DNA of 64,000 nucleotides, taken from assembly GCA_000814665.1 (NCBI GenBank), contig JWIH01000021.1, positions 62,001 through 126,000 of the forward strand, given 5' to 3'. Source of the stretch: Pseudoalteromonas flavipulchra NCIMB 2033 = ATCC BAA-314 (lineage in GTDB: Bacteria; Pseudomonadota; Gammaproteobacteria; Enterobacterales; Alteromonadaceae). The notes beneath the pieces were generated by a model. The model had not been told where the DNA came from. It ran no database searches and saw only the letters and a program-made list of their open reading frames with translations. Both the position numbers and the translations under genes were made by a program. This document shows positions 16,829 to 25,998 of the stretch, piece by piece; the stretch's first letter is position 1, and the number at the start of each line of letters is the position of its first letter.

Positions 16829-17800
16829 ATGGCAACTGCCCGTAAAAGACAGGTCAGTTTAACCGACACCAAATACTACCACTGTATCTCCCGTTGCGTG
16901 AGGCGCGCCTTTCTGTGCGGTGAAGATAAATTTTCTGGCAAATCATACAAACACCGCCGGGATTGGGTTGAAGAAAAGCTCCTGATGTTGGGTTCCGTGT
17001 TTTGTATTGATATTTGTGCTTATGCCGTGATGAGTAATCACACTCATATTGTTTTATATGTTGATGATACAAAGGCTAAGCGTCTGTCGGATGAAGCGAT
17101 TTTGATACGGTGGCACAAGTTGTTTAAAGGTAATTGGATAAGCCGTAAATTTACAGAAGGTGAGCCTCTCAATGAGTCGGAGCAATTGATACTCAACGAG
17201 CATGTCTCCAAGTACAGGGAAAGGCTCGCAGATATTAGCTGGTTTATGCGGGTACTTAACGAAGACATCGCCCGTCGAGCAAACAAAGAAGATAATTGTA
17301 CAGGCCGGTTTTGGGAAGGACGATTCAAATCCCAAGCATTACTGGATGAAGCTGCACTGGCTGCTTGTTTGGCATATGTAGACTTAAACCCCATTAGAGC
17401 CAAAATCGCCGCAACGCCTGAAACCTCAGACTACACCAGTATCAAAAAACGCATAGACCATGCGAAGCTGGGCAAGCAACCAAAAAGCCTACTACGCTTT
17501 GCAGGCAGCCCACGAAAACATATGCCAAAAGGTCTGCCTTTTGAACTCAAATCCTATATTGAATTAGTTGAACTCACAGGCCAATGTATTCGCGCCGACA
17601 AGCGAGGCTATATCTGTGAGTCTCAACCCATTCTTACTCGATTAAATATCGAACCGGAAAACTGGATAAAACTTACTACGCAGTTTTCTCGGGTATTCCA
17701 CGGTGCAGTTGGACGAGAGCGAACAATAACCGCTTACTGCGAAACACTTCAAAAACGACGACGGACGAACCTAACAAATTGCGAGCGCTTGTTGGCTTAG
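16829..17800 (+). CDS. REP-associated tyrosine transposase (RAYT, Y1/HUH family)
   Basis: A 323-residue single-strand DNA transposase-like protein of the IS200-related TnpA_REP group. The HUH motif appears as SNHTHIVLY, and the catalytic Tyr region as LAYVDLNPIRA; GRFWEGRFKSQ between them is also diagnostic. The C-terminal 100 residues (RKHMPKGLPFELKSYIELV and after) form the extra domain seen in longer marine gammaproteobacterial RAYTs. The gene appears intact with an AAAGGATTGAG ribosome site. Flanking inverted repeats at 16740 and 18031 are probably its cognate REP sites. RAYTs are usually single-copy and domesticated, mobilising or shaping REP sequences. Confidence 0.85.
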   Translation: MATARKRQVSLTDTKYYHCISRCVRRAFLCGEDKFSGKSYKHRRDWVEEKLLMLGSVFCIDICAYAVMSNHTHIVLYVDDTKAKRLSDEAILIRWHKLFKGNWISRKFTEGEPLNESEQLILNEHVSKYRERLADISWFMRVLNEDIARRANKEDNCTGRFWEGRFKSQALLDEAALAACLAYVDLNPIRAKIAATPETSDYTSIKKRIDHAKLGKQPKSLLRFAGSPRKHMPKGLPFELKSYIELVELTGQCIRADKRGYICESQPILTRLNIEPENWIKLTTQFSRVFHGAVGRERTITAYCETLQKRRRTNLTNCERLLA

Positions 17801-17986
17801 CAAAACTCACATTCTCAACGCTAGAGTTTCTTTCTGTTGTATTTGCAGCGCCTTGTCGTGCGTGATAATCCTGTTTTAGTGTAGAGATACGCTTGAGTGC
17901 TAAAAATTAGCCTATCGATAAACGTTTTTGACCAACGTGATGGAAGTATTTTTATACTTTTTTACTTGGCCTCCTCAGATCGGGTG

Positions 17987-18012
17987 TTAATAGTAGTGGG
18001 AGTCACTTATTT
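17987..18012 (+). repeat. Diverged third REP-like repeat
   Basis: TTAATAGTAGTGGGAGTCAC followed by TTATTT matches the copy at 18031 in about 19 of 26 bases, in direct orientation and 44 bases away. It suggests that the right flank carries a small REP pair. Confidence 0.55.
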
Positions 18013-18030
18013 TAGTCCTTAGTTTTGATG

Positions 18031-18056
18031 CTAATAGTGATGGGTGTCAGCGATTT
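18031..18056 (+). repeat. Right REP-like repeat flanking the RAYT gene
   Basis: CTAATAGTGATGGGTGTCAG followed by CGATTT is the inverted partner of 16740-16764 and lies 230 bases after the RAYT stop. The interval 17801-18116 holds no gene, only these repeats and AT-rich sequence. Confidence 0.75.
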
Positions 18057-18116
18057 GTCTTGTTTTTCTCCTCGTGGGGATTCATTATGTCTAAATGTAA
18101 AAAATGAGTATCCATC

Positions 18117-18875
18117 ATGATCAGAGTATTATTAATCCTATTTCTAATCAGTTTATCAACCCATTATGCTAAGGCTAATGAGCTGAATGTGAGCATTAAT
18201 AGCTATTCTGATGCTGCTGCATATATAAAGGCGGCTTATGAAAATGGCCTAGATAAAAAGTGCTGGGATTTCAATACCACTCAAAGAAAAGTAGTTGCCT
18301 TTCTGGGCAGCGAAGAACTAGACGACAAGCATGAAAATAATCTATCTAAAAAATCTACAGAGCTAAAGCCATTCGACTGTAATGTCTTAGCCTCTGTTAT
18401 TGATATGTTGCATTCAAATAAAAATGTGATTTTAGCAAAATATCCAAAACCCCAAAAATCTGAAGCTGCATCAGACTGGAAGAAATTACCTTCTAATAAT
18501 CCAGTATTTTATAGCCAAAATGGTGGTTCAAAAGCAATTCTGAGTATTAATGAAAGAAACTCTCCGGAAATATCACTGCTTACAGTTAATTCAAACTGTG
18601 ACCTAAATAGCAGATCTAAGCAAGGTGAGTCTTTTATGTATGTAAATAAAACTCTTGTTAAGTTTGGCTACGTATGCAATGGCGACATGCAGTCCATATT
18701 TTTTGCTAAAAGCCAGAAAGGAAAAGAATATATACTTAAAGAGTTTGAGGATAAATCTAAAGTTTGCTACGCACTCAAAGAAGAAATAAAAGGTTTGTGC
18801 TTTAGTGCTATCGGATTTAAGAGCTTAAAGCGCGAACTCCTCAATATAAAGAAACAGAGAGATACTGCAATATAG
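18117..18875 (+). CDS. Secreted hypothetical protein
   Basis: A 252-residue protein with a clear signal peptide (MIRVLLILFLISLSTHYAKA, cut probably after AKA), so it is periplasmic or secreted. The mature part is hydrophilic and contains several Cys (DKKCWDF, FDCNVL, NSNCDLN, YVCNG, KVCYAL, GLCFSA), enough for about three disulphides. I do not recognise the family. It is preceded by a CTCCTCGTGGGG hairpin-like stretch and stands alone next to the RAYT right repeats. Confidence 0.65.
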   Translation: MIRVLLILFLISLSTHYAKANELNVSINSYSDAAAYIKAAYENGLDKKCWDFNTTQRKVVAFLGSEELDDKHENNLSKKSTELKPFDCNVLASVIDMLHSNKNVILAKYPKPQKSEAASDWKKLPSNNPVFYSQNGGSKAILSINERNSPEISLLTVNSNCDLNSRSKQGESFMYVNKTLVKFGYVCNGDMQSIFFAKSQKGKEYILKEFEDKSKVCYALKEEIKGLCFSAIGFKSLKRELLNIKKQRDTAI

Positions 18876-18928
18876 TTTTATTTTTGGTAATCACACTTAT
18901 TCATCTTCAAAATAAAGATGAAGAATTC

Positions 18929-18950
18929 GGATCAAGCCAAGGCTTGATCC
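18929..18950 (-). terminator. Hairpin between convergent genes
   Basis: GGATCAAGCC-AA-GGCTTGATCC is a perfect 10-bp stem between the secreted protein gene and the DUF4136 gene. A second hairpin, TCATCTT/AAGATGA, lies at 18901-18921. It probably serves both convergent transcripts although T runs are short. Confidence 0.55.
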
Positions 18951-18959
18951 GGTTTTCGC

Positions 18960-19511
18960 TTAGTGTTGTGGCTGTGGTGGGAAGTTAGCCAGCAATTCCG
19001 AAATGGTTTTGTTAATTGACGCAGTTCTTTGATCTGGTGATTGGTTGCTACGTAAGCGACCTTCTTTTGCACCACGCCAAACTAGCTGATTAGACGCTTT
19101 GTCTATCATATCGAGTACTAGCGTACCTACTTCATATTCACGTGTTGTGGTCTGTGTTTGCCAGCCAATACCCCAGTAGTTCCAACGCGCACCATACGTG
19201 GTGTGAAGTGAGTCAGATTCAATTTTTGTATCAACTGATGCGTGATAGTTAACCAGTAAGTCGGCCGATTGCGGATCGGTGAGGGTGAAACCTTGTTTGC
19301 TCATTTCGTTTTGAATTGCACTGCGGATCCGCTTTTCCATTAAGTCATTGACCTGGTATTCACGACCATTATTTTTTAGGTCCGCTTCGGGTGACCAAGC
19401 ATAGGTTTTGTAGTTAGCGAATTGTACAGACTTATCATAATCCCAATCAGGGGTTTTGGCGCAGGCCGCTAACATCAGCACCAAAGTGGCGATAACAATA
19501 TTCTTAAACAT
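18960..19511 (-). CDS. DUF4136-domain lipoprotein
   Basis: A 183-residue outer-envelope lipoprotein: signal peptide with lipobox LMLAACAK, then a DUF4136 domain beginning DYDKSVQFANYKTYAWSP. Typical later features are the helix around RIRSAIQNEMSKQGFTL, the strand DLLVNYHASVD and the VGTLVLDMID/LVWRGAKEG pair. Function of the family is unknown. It lies 107 bases downstream of the mksFEB operon on the same strand, but the gap makes it a separate unit. Confidence 0.85.
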   Translation of the reverse strand: MFKNIVIATLVLMLAACAKTPDWDYDKSVQFANYKTYAWSPEADLKNNGREYQVNDLMEKRIRSAIQNEMSKQGFTLTDPQSADLLVNYHASVDTKIESDSLHTTYGARWNYWGIGWQTQTTTREYEVGTLVLDMIDKASNQLVWRGAKEGRLRSNQSPDQRTASINKTISELLANFPPQPQH

Positions 19512-19618
19512 GTGTCTTTACTCCTTAGTCGGATGTTTGCTCTACCTTAACGTGTTAAGGCGTTAAATGGTAGAGACAAGCATCCTTTAATAATTGTGTC
19601 TAAGACATTAACTTGGGA

Positions 19619-22396
19619 TTAATGTTCCACTTCTATCCAGTCTTTTTCATCCACCCAGTTTTGGCTACCTTGTGCGACACTGCGGATCGGCACCAAGTAG
19701 TCACAGCTGATCTGTGGTTTCACCGATGCAAAAATTGGTACAAACCCAAAGCTTAGTGCGGTTTCGATAATAGCCTTTTGGTTTTGTGGGTCGATATCCG
19801 CGGCTTCATCGATATAAATCGGGATACGATACATTGCTTGCTCTTGGTCAGATAGCAGATAGCGGATAAATAGCATGCCACATAAAAGCTTGATAGTGAT
19901 CCGCGTACCGTTTGAGCCGGCCGAGTCAATTTTATCAAAATGCTCGGTGTCACCTGCGCGGTTGACCACTTCAAAGCGAATGTCGAAGAGATCGGTTAAC
20001 GTCAATCCCGCTTTATCACTTGCCAGTTTGATGATGTGATCTTTCGCCTCATTAACAGATTTCTCTGAACTAGGCTGCTCGCTCAGTAAGTCTAAGCTTT
20101 CGCCTTTTTCATATAAATCTGAAGTGCTGATAATGGTATCTATGCTATCAACTAGCATTTTACGAGGGATGACATTGATTTTGAATGCCTGCAAGTTAGA
20201 GATACGATGCTGGCTTATGCCTTTGTTAAAGCTGTTCATCTCTCGGCGTAAGCGGTCTAAGTCTTGACGCAGTCCTTTAATGGTTGCGGCCACTTCAGTG
20301 AGCGCCACTCGCGCTTGTTTATCTACCGCTTCACGTTCATTATCGAGATTGTGATAGGCACTGATGAGTTTTTGATACTTAATGGTAACGTCAGATTCGT
20401 TTTCAAACTTAGTGATCCCAGCATTGTAGATGTGCAGGTAAGTATTACGCACGTTCACGTCTAAGTTTCTAAGCTCGTTACATTCTTTATTAAATTGGTG
20501 GATCACCTCTGAAAGGTTATCAAAATCAAGATTAATGTCGATTTCATATGGTGCTAGCTTACCCGAGTACAGATCTAGCGTGTGGTCGATACGTTCTGAC
20601 TTCACCTGCTTTAGGCGGTCGGCTTGGCGCACCAATAAGTCTTGCTTGCTTTTAATGATAGAGCGGCGGTCTGAAATTGAACCAGCATTGCGTTGAATAT
20701 CGTGTAAATACTCGTCAACTTGCTCTCGTTCCATCTCTAGTTGCTCTTTTAGTGCTTGTTGAGCATCGACGGATTGCAACATGGTTTGATATTGCTCAAA
20801 GCGTTTCATGGCCGCTTCTGTTGCCATGAGCTCATCATAAAGCGCATCACGTTCTTTTTGCTTTTCAGCGACGTTTGCAGCTACTTCACGCTGCTGCTTT
20901 AAGTCGTTAAGCGACTGTTGTAGTGACTCCAGTTGTGCTTGCAGTTGGGCTTTGTTCTCACCACTTTGCATTTGTACTGGACTCAGTTTTTTCAACTTAA
21001 CGGTAGCGCCAGGCACCTTAAGCTCACCACCTTGAACTGACTTAGATAGCGACTCTAAAAATGCACCAAAGGCATCTTCGTCTGTGATATCAATTTCACC
21101 TTGAGAAGTGGTTGAAAACGATAATAAATCTGGGTTCAAGATCCGTGAGATCTCTTCCACTTCTTTTAAAGAAAGATCTTCACGCATACGAGTAAACAAG
21201 TTGAACTCAAGGTTCTTGAGTTGCAGTTTTAAACTCTTAATCTGCTTTTGTGTTTCGTTGATGCGAAAATCAAGGGTGTGGAGACTTTGCCCCTGTGCAC
21301 TATTAATAGAGAAGGAAAGTTGCTCATATTCCTTTTTCAACAGCGTTAAATTGGTTTTAAGCGTTGCATGATTAGTTAGTTCAAATTCACGTTTTAACGC
21401 GTGGAAATCGGTAAACCATTGCTCAATTTGAGTTTGTTTACGCTCGATATCACGAGACTGCTGAACATATAGTTGCTGCTTAGACTCAAATTCGCGCTTT
21501 TCGGCTTCGATGTCTTCCAGCTGTGTTGCCAGCTCTGCAATTTGCTCGTTGTGATAGTTATCATATTCAACCAAAGCTAAATCGAGTTTCGGGGCGTAAG
21601 CCGCCAGTTTACCTTTTAATACCGCTTCATTTTCAAGCATTTTCTCAAGGGCTGAAATTGGCTCTTGCATCGACTCCAGCGCATTTAGCTCACGGCGAGC
21701 GCGGTTGACCTTATCGAAAGCGCGACGCCAGACTTCATAAAAGTCGACTTTCGAGTTCGACATATGGCGTTCGAACACCTTGAGCATAAAGCGCTTTACG
21801 TCCTGTGCGCCGAGTTTATGCAGATTCAGAATACGACGGAATATTTCTTTGTATACAGGCGCATCTTGGACATTATTCAGTGGGATCATCTTCAGGTTGA
21901 TATCACCATCAAATGGGGTGGCGCCACCTGTGAGCAAGGCATTAAGTTCTTGTGCTTTTAGCTCTACAGGCTTAAGTTGCTTTTCCTGTAAGTGATTAAA
22001 TAGCTTGGTGTACTTGATGATACTTTTACCTTGGGTGTAATCATCAAGATTCAGTTTGCCTTGATAGCAAAAAAACTGGTGCGCGTAACCGGCGATTTTC
22101 CCCAGCCCCGCAACGCCAATGACCACATCGCCATGGGGGAGGTTGGCTTCCAGCAAAATATAGGATTGATCAGAAGAAAAGTAGAACTTACGCGTTTCTT
22201 CTAAATCGTGACCATCCCATTCAGTCAGTCTTAAATCGTTGATAAGTGGAAACTGCAGCGCATTGATCACCGAGCTTTTACCAGTGTTATTCGGAGCGCA
22301 GATAGACGCGCTTTTATCCAGAGGAATGACACACTTAGCGTATCCGGCGGTATTTAATAATGCTAGTTTACTTAAGCCGTACAACTGCTCGCTCAT
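19619..22396 (-). CDS. mksB: SMC-like ATPase of the MksB (JetC-type) condensin
   Basis: A 925-residue protein with ATPase halves at both ends and long coiled coils between. Walker A is CAPNNTGKSS near residue 33-42. Coiled coils run from about 230 to 500 and 500 to 750 around a central hinge. The C-terminal lobe has GSNGTRITIKLL as the ABC signature region and Walker B in YRIPIYIDEAADIDPQN. It would load on DNA and extrude loops with MksE and MksF to organise chromosomes or restrict plasmids. It overlaps mksE by 4 bases. In Wadjet systems a MksG/JetD nuclease follows; none is present here. Confidence 0.8.
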   Translation of the reverse strand: MSEQLYGLSKLALLNTAGYAKCVIPLDKSASICAPNNTGKSSVINALQFPLINDLRLTEWDGHDLEETRKFYFSSDQSYILLEANLPHGDVVIGVAGLGKIAGYAHQFFCYQGKLNLDDYTQGKSIIKYTKLFNHLQEKQLKPVELKAQELNALLTGGATPFDGDINLKMIPLNNVQDAPVYKEIFRRILNLHKLGAQDVKRFMLKVFERHMSNSKVDFYEVWRRAFDKVNRARRELNALESMQEPISALEKMLENEAVLKGKLAAYAPKLDLALVEYDNYHNEQIAELATQLEDIEAEKREFESKQQLYVQQSRDIERKQTQIEQWFTDFHALKREFELTNHATLKTNLTLLKKEYEQLSFSINSAQGQSLHTLDFRINETQKQIKSLKLQLKNLEFNLFTRMREDLSLKEVEEISRILNPDLLSFSTTSQGEIDITDEDAFGAFLESLSKSVQGGELKVPGATVKLKKLSPVQMQSGENKAQLQAQLESLQQSLNDLKQQREVAANVAEKQKERDALYDELMATEAAMKRFEQYQTMLQSVDAQQALKEQLEMEREQVDEYLHDIQRNAGSISDRRSIIKSKQDLLVRQADRLKQVKSERIDHTLDLYSGKLAPYEIDINLDFDNLSEVIHQFNKECNELRNLDVNVRNTYLHIYNAGITKFENESDVTIKYQKLISAYHNLDNEREAVDKQARVALTEVAATIKGLRQDLDRLRREMNSFNKGISQHRISNLQAFKINVIPRKMLVDSIDTIISTSDLYEKGESLDLLSEQPSSEKSVNEAKDHIIKLASDKAGLTLTDLFDIRFEVVNRAGDTEHFDKIDSAGSNGTRITIKLLCGMLFIRYLLSDQEQAMYRIPIYIDEAADIDPQNQKAIIETALSFGFVPIFASVKPQISCDYLVPIRSVAQGSQNWVDEKDWIEVEH

Positions 22397-22941
22397 AGCT
22401 CGTCCTCAATATCATATTGTTCTTCGTTTACTTCCATTAGCGCGTCAATGTAGCGATAAATCGGTGCAAGTAGCATAAAGCCTTGCTCAACCTCACGGGC
22501 TAGACCCAGTCTCACCATACGCAAAAACACGTCTTTTCTGAGATCTGAGCCCGAAAAAATCTCCAACTGGTCAAAAAGATGCTTATTGAGCTGTACTATG
22601 GTTTGCATTAGCTCTAAATCGCAGCTTTCATCAAATAGTACGCGAAGCGGATCTTTACCTTGGTTGGCATAGTGCTCAATTAAAATATAAATGGTTAGGG
22701 CAATCGCACGGGAAATTTTCCCCATATTTGGTGTGCTTTCATCGCTTGCCAAATAATAAAAACCACGGGCATCGTGCTGTAAATCATGGCCTAAGGCTGA
22801 AAATAGCGCTTGATAGCTATCAATTTGCTGATCTAATTCTTGCCAAAGGGTCGTGTCTTGCTCACTGATATGATACCCGCTCACCAGTTTTTTATTAATG
22901 GCTTGGAGTTCATTGAGCATGTCTAAGTTAATTGTCGTCAT
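22393..22941 (-). CDS. mksE: MksE condensin subunit (kite-type, JetB-like)
   Basis: About 182 residues, rich in helices, placed between the kleisin and the SMC-like gene as in all mksFEB/jetABC operons. The sequence contains a winged-helix-like segment (KDVFLRMVRLGLAREVEQGF MLL region near residues 130-155) expected for KITE proteins that bind the kleisin. The ATG at 22941 sits 4 bases after the mksF stop; a GTG at 22968 would extend it 9 residues. It overlaps mksB by 4 bases. The assignment leans on gene order. Confidence 0.72.
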   Translation of the reverse strand: MTTINLDMLNELQAINKKLVSGYHISEQDTTLWQELDQQIDSYQALFSALGHDLQHDARGFYYLASDESTPNMGKISRAIALTIYILIEHYANQGKDPLRVLFDESCDLELMQTIVQLNKHLFDQLEIFSGSDLRKDVFLRMVRLGLAREVEQGFMLLAPIYRYIDALMEVNEEQYDIEDEL

Positions 22942-22945
22942 AATG

Positions 22946-24190
22946 CTAATCTTGTTTTGCTTTGGCACTAAATGGATATAAAGAGAAGGTATGCGATGCG
23001 ATAGTGATCTTACTCTTTTGTTGTTCTTGGCTAAGTGCCAAGTCAGATTCGTTGATCAGCTTTTGATAAAGAAACAGCATTTCGTCTGCTTCAAGATCTG
23101 GGTAGCTATCGTTTAAAAAGCCCAATAGTGCCTGGCGCTTTTTACCGGTTTGTTGAAATCTCGTTTTTACCGAGTTGTAATCTGGAATGTTAGGACTCTG
23201 ATAAGCTGGCACATCGTCGTGATCGGGCAGCTGATATTCTTCATGCTCAAACTCAACGAGACTTGCCATATAAGCGACCATGTGACGCTTTTGCCCAAGG
23301 TTAAAACGTTGAATGTCTGACACAAATTCTGGTTGAACTGGTGAGAGTAAACGGTCAACGCCGCGCTTTCTAATTTGTCCAAGGACTTTAGAGGCTTGGC
23401 GTGTAATGAGTGTATTGCGGCGTAGCTCTTCTCGTAACGGCATAAGTAGGTCGGCGCTGCGGCTTAGACTTTCTCTACCAATGAGGTGCATATCTAAAAT
23501 GCGTGTTCTGAGCTGCTCCAGCATACGTTTGTCTGCAGCACCACGGCCTAATTGTTCAATCTCGTCAATTTGTTCACTGACCTGAAGCTCTATTTGATCA
23601 AAGCAGCGTTGGAAAGGGCCATGAATATCGACCATTTCCAGCATAGGTTCGATATATTCGTCAAACGCTTCCAATACCGCTTTATATCTCATGCCAAGAG
23701 ACAGCGTTGAGGTGTCAGACTTTGCTTGTTCAACCAAGTTCATGATAGCGCTTTCGTTATGCTCGAACAGCTTAACAATTTTACGAACGCGTTCGTCCAT
23801 AATGCGGCTAAAACGGCGTAGCTCAGAGTAGTCAGCCTCTTCACCAGCTTGTGCGATGCGATTACCTAATCTTTCTAAGTCTTTTACCAGCACCGTGATC
23901 TCTTCCGCTAAACCAAGACTCTCTTCTTGTAAAAGAAAGCTGGCGAAGTCAGCGATTGCACGGTTGATTTCTAACTGTGAAGATTTAGCTAAAGGGATAA
24001 TAATTTCTTGTTGGAGTAATCGATTGGTTTCTTTATAAATTCGTTCACTCGACCAGCTAGGGTTTTTCTGTTTTAGGATGTTTTGTACATCTTTTAGACT
24101 GAAATCTGCGAGCTTAAATCGTTTAAAAAGTAGCTCGAGTACGCTCCAGTGTTCATTTATCGTATTTAATAATTTTTTTGCTGGGATCAT
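22946..24190 (-). CDS. mksF: MksF condensin kleisin subunit (JetA-like)
   Basis: A 414-residue mostly helical protein, first gene of the operon. An N-terminal winged-helix-like region (FKLADFSLKDVQNIL) is followed by long helices and a C-terminal acidic linker with small domain, as expected for a kleisin joining the two SMC heads and recruiting MksE. No catalytic motifs are seen. The start is an ATG with GCTGGGATC context. Identification is by position with mksE and the clear SMC-like ATPase; the sequence alone would be uncertain. Confidence 0.72.
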   Translation of the reverse strand: MIPAKKLLNTINEHWSVLELLFKRFKLADFSLKDVQNILKQKNPSWSSERIYKETNRLLQQEIIIPLAKSSQLEINRAIADFASFLLQEESLGLAEEITVLVKDLERLGNRIAQAGEEADYSELRRFSRIMDERVRKIVKLFEHNESAIMNLVEQAKSDTSTLSLGMRYKAVLEAFDEYIEPMLEMVDIHGPFQRCFDQIELQVSEQIDEIEQLGRGAADKRMLEQLRTRILDMHLIGRESLSRSADLLMPLREELRRNTLITRQASKVLGQIRKRGVDRLLSPVQPEFVSDIQRFNLGQKRHMVAYMASLVEFEHEEYQLPDHDDVPAYQSPNIPDYNSVKTRFQQTGKKRQALLGFLNDSYPDLEADEMLFLYQKLINESDLALSQEQQKSKITIASHTFSLYPFSAKAKQD

Positions 24191-24346
24191 AACTTTCCAG
24201 TGTGTAGTAGCTAAGTTACATCGCTACTTCATCAATTTGTCACAAAATGTTTATCGTACGTAGCATGGGGACTGTGATGGTGCTAGAATCCGCCGCGAAA
24301 ACGAACCCACCCCTTGTTACATTTAATTACAGGTTGTTTACGCATT

Positions 24347-25594
24347 ATGGTCACGCCCATTATTCTAACCCTGATCGCCATCGCTTTTATACTCATCGTT
24401 ATAGAAGATATTATTCACGTAAACAAGGCCAAAACAACGCTTTTTTTTGGTACTTTATGTTGGATTATCGCCTTTATCTCTCCAATTCATGGTCAAAGCC
24501 CAGAAATTGTACAAATTGAGCTAGACCATAACATTTTGGAAATCGCGACACTTTGGCTGTTCTTAATGGCTGCCATGACGTTTGTGGCCTACTTGAACTC
24601 AAAAGGGTTTATCCAAAATATTGTTCACCGGATCATGCCAACCCATATTAGCGAACGCAAGCTAATGTTTTTGGTCGGTGCTTTTGCATTCGTATTTTCG
24701 TCAATATCGGATAACATCACCGCGACGCTTATTTCATTAGCTGTAGTCATGTCTTTGAAATTAGACCCGAAAAAGTTAATTAGATATGCGACGTTAATCA
24801 TCTTCAGCGTTAACTCTGGTGGGGTATCATTGATCACCGGTGATGTAACCACCTTGATGATATTTCTAGCCGATAAAGTGACTATCCCTGATCTGCTTTT
24901 ACTAATTGCCCCTTCTATTTTTAGCGTATTTATCTTAGCTGCGATGCTATCAATCGGCATGAATGATAAGATCACCTTTGAAAAGGCTGAATTACGCAGA
25001 ATTGAAAAGACCGATATCACCATTGCACTCATCTTCTTATCAACCATTTTTGCTACGTTATTCTTAAGCGTGCAATACCACGTACCGCCGATGCTAACTT
25101 TCTTATTTGGCTTGTCTTTGATGTTCTTAATGGCGCAATTCTTGATGCGCAAGAAAGACGTTAATAAGAAAATCATCGACTATATCCGTGAAATTGAATA
25201 CGACACCTTATTGTTCTTTGTGGGTGTGCTGTTATTAGTTGGTGCGTTGAAAGAGGTCGGTGTACTGTCTAAGTTTACCGATTTATATCTGCATCTTGCG
25301 CCGGAATACGCAAATTACTTGGTCGGTTTAATGAGTGCGGCGGTAGATAACGTGCCGTTGACGGCTGCGCTATTAAAAGCAGACATTACGATGACTCCAG
25401 CGCAATGGCTAACCTTTACTTATGCGACTGGCGTTGGTGGCTCTATGCTTATCATTGGTTCTGCAGCGGGGATCATTGCAATGAGTAAGGTTAAAGCCTT
25501 AACTTTCTCAAGCTATCTTAAAATGAGTATCTACCTGCTTATCGCATATACCATTGGATATAGTGGTGCGTATTTCGCGGGTCAGCTTATTTAA
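24347..25594 (+). CDS. nhaD: NhaD-type Na+/H+ antiporter
   Basis: A 415-residue inner-membrane protein with about 12 hydrophobic helices. SDNITATLISLAVVMSL and NSGGVSLITGDVTTLMIF in the first half, and AAVDNVPLTAALLKADI in the second, are the conserved half-helix motifs of NhaD, which exports Na+ or Li+ in exchange for protons. This suits a marine, salt-adapted host. The frame is open to 24314 but the ATG at 24347 gives the normal N-terminus MVTPIILTLIAIAFILIV. It is divergent from mksF. Confidence 0.9.
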   Translation: MVTPIILTLIAIAFILIVIEDIIHVNKAKTTLFFGTLCWIIAFISPIHGQSPEIVQIELDHNILEIATLWLFLMAAMTFVAYLNSKGFIQNIVHRIMPTHISERKLMFLVGAFAFVFSSISDNITATLISLAVVMSLKLDPKKLIRYATLIIFSVNSGGVSLITGDVTTLMIFLADKVTIPDLLLLIAPSIFSVFILAAMLSIGMNDKITFEKAELRRIEKTDITIALIFLSTIFATLFLSVQYHVPPMLTFLFGLSLMFLMAQFLMRKKDVNKKIIDYIREIEYDTLLFFVGVLLLVGALKEVGVLSKFTDLYLHLAPEYANYLVGLMSAAVDNVPLTAALLKADITMTPAQWLTFTYATGVGGSMLIIGSAAGIIAMSKVKALTFSSYLKMSIYLLIAYTIGYSGAYFAGQLI

Positions 25595-25684
25595 GACCAA
25601 TGGATTTAATTTTTTACCGCTTTGGGATAAGTTTTTCATAAATAACTTGACACCTAGACGGCTAAAAGATAATTTTCTTACATC

Positions 25685-25712
25685 GCCCGCATTGATTGCG
25701 GGCTTTTATTTT
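25685..25712 (+). terminator. Rho-independent terminator after nhaD
   Basis: GCCCGCA-TTGAT-TGCGGGC followed by TTTTATTTT. Confidence 0.85.
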
Positions 25713-25744
25713 GCTTTTATTCAGATTAACAAAGGCAAAATAAA

Positions 25745-25905
25745 CAGAAGAGGCGCGATGCTTAGGTAGTTAGTGTGAGGTGACGAGACCAATGACCACT
25801 AGTGAGGGAAGTATTCGCCGAGGAGAAAAGTTGCTCGTCGCAACGATTCTTCGGTTTACGAGGCTGAATCCTCGGAACTGTCACCGTATTGGTGGAGAGC
25901 TTCTG
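25745..25905 (+). promoter_or_regulatory. Lysine riboswitch (L-box)
   Basis: The leader of lysC shows the lysine-riboswitch layout. P1 is CAGAAG (25745-25750) with CTTCTG (25900-25905). Conserved blocks follow: GAGGCGCGATG, GAGGGAAGTATTCGCCGAGG, GGTTTACGAGGCTGAATCC, GGAACTGTCACC and GGTGGAGAGC. GGAGAGCTTC at 25894 can pair with GAGTTCTCC near 25951, a possible expression-platform stem. Lysine binding would lower aspartokinase expression. No canonical terminator T run is obvious, so control may be at translation or use a weak hairpin. Confidence 0.88.
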
Positions 25906-25998
25906 GCAAAGGTCATTTCAAGCGTTCGTCTTTCTAGAAATCCCATGCCGAGTTCTCCTTATAAAATTTGACTGTGCCAACAGTCGAGAGGAGAGAAA

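Noticed and set aside
19619..24190. Full Wadjet defence system
   Set aside because: No MksG/JetD nuclease gene lies next to the three Mks genes.
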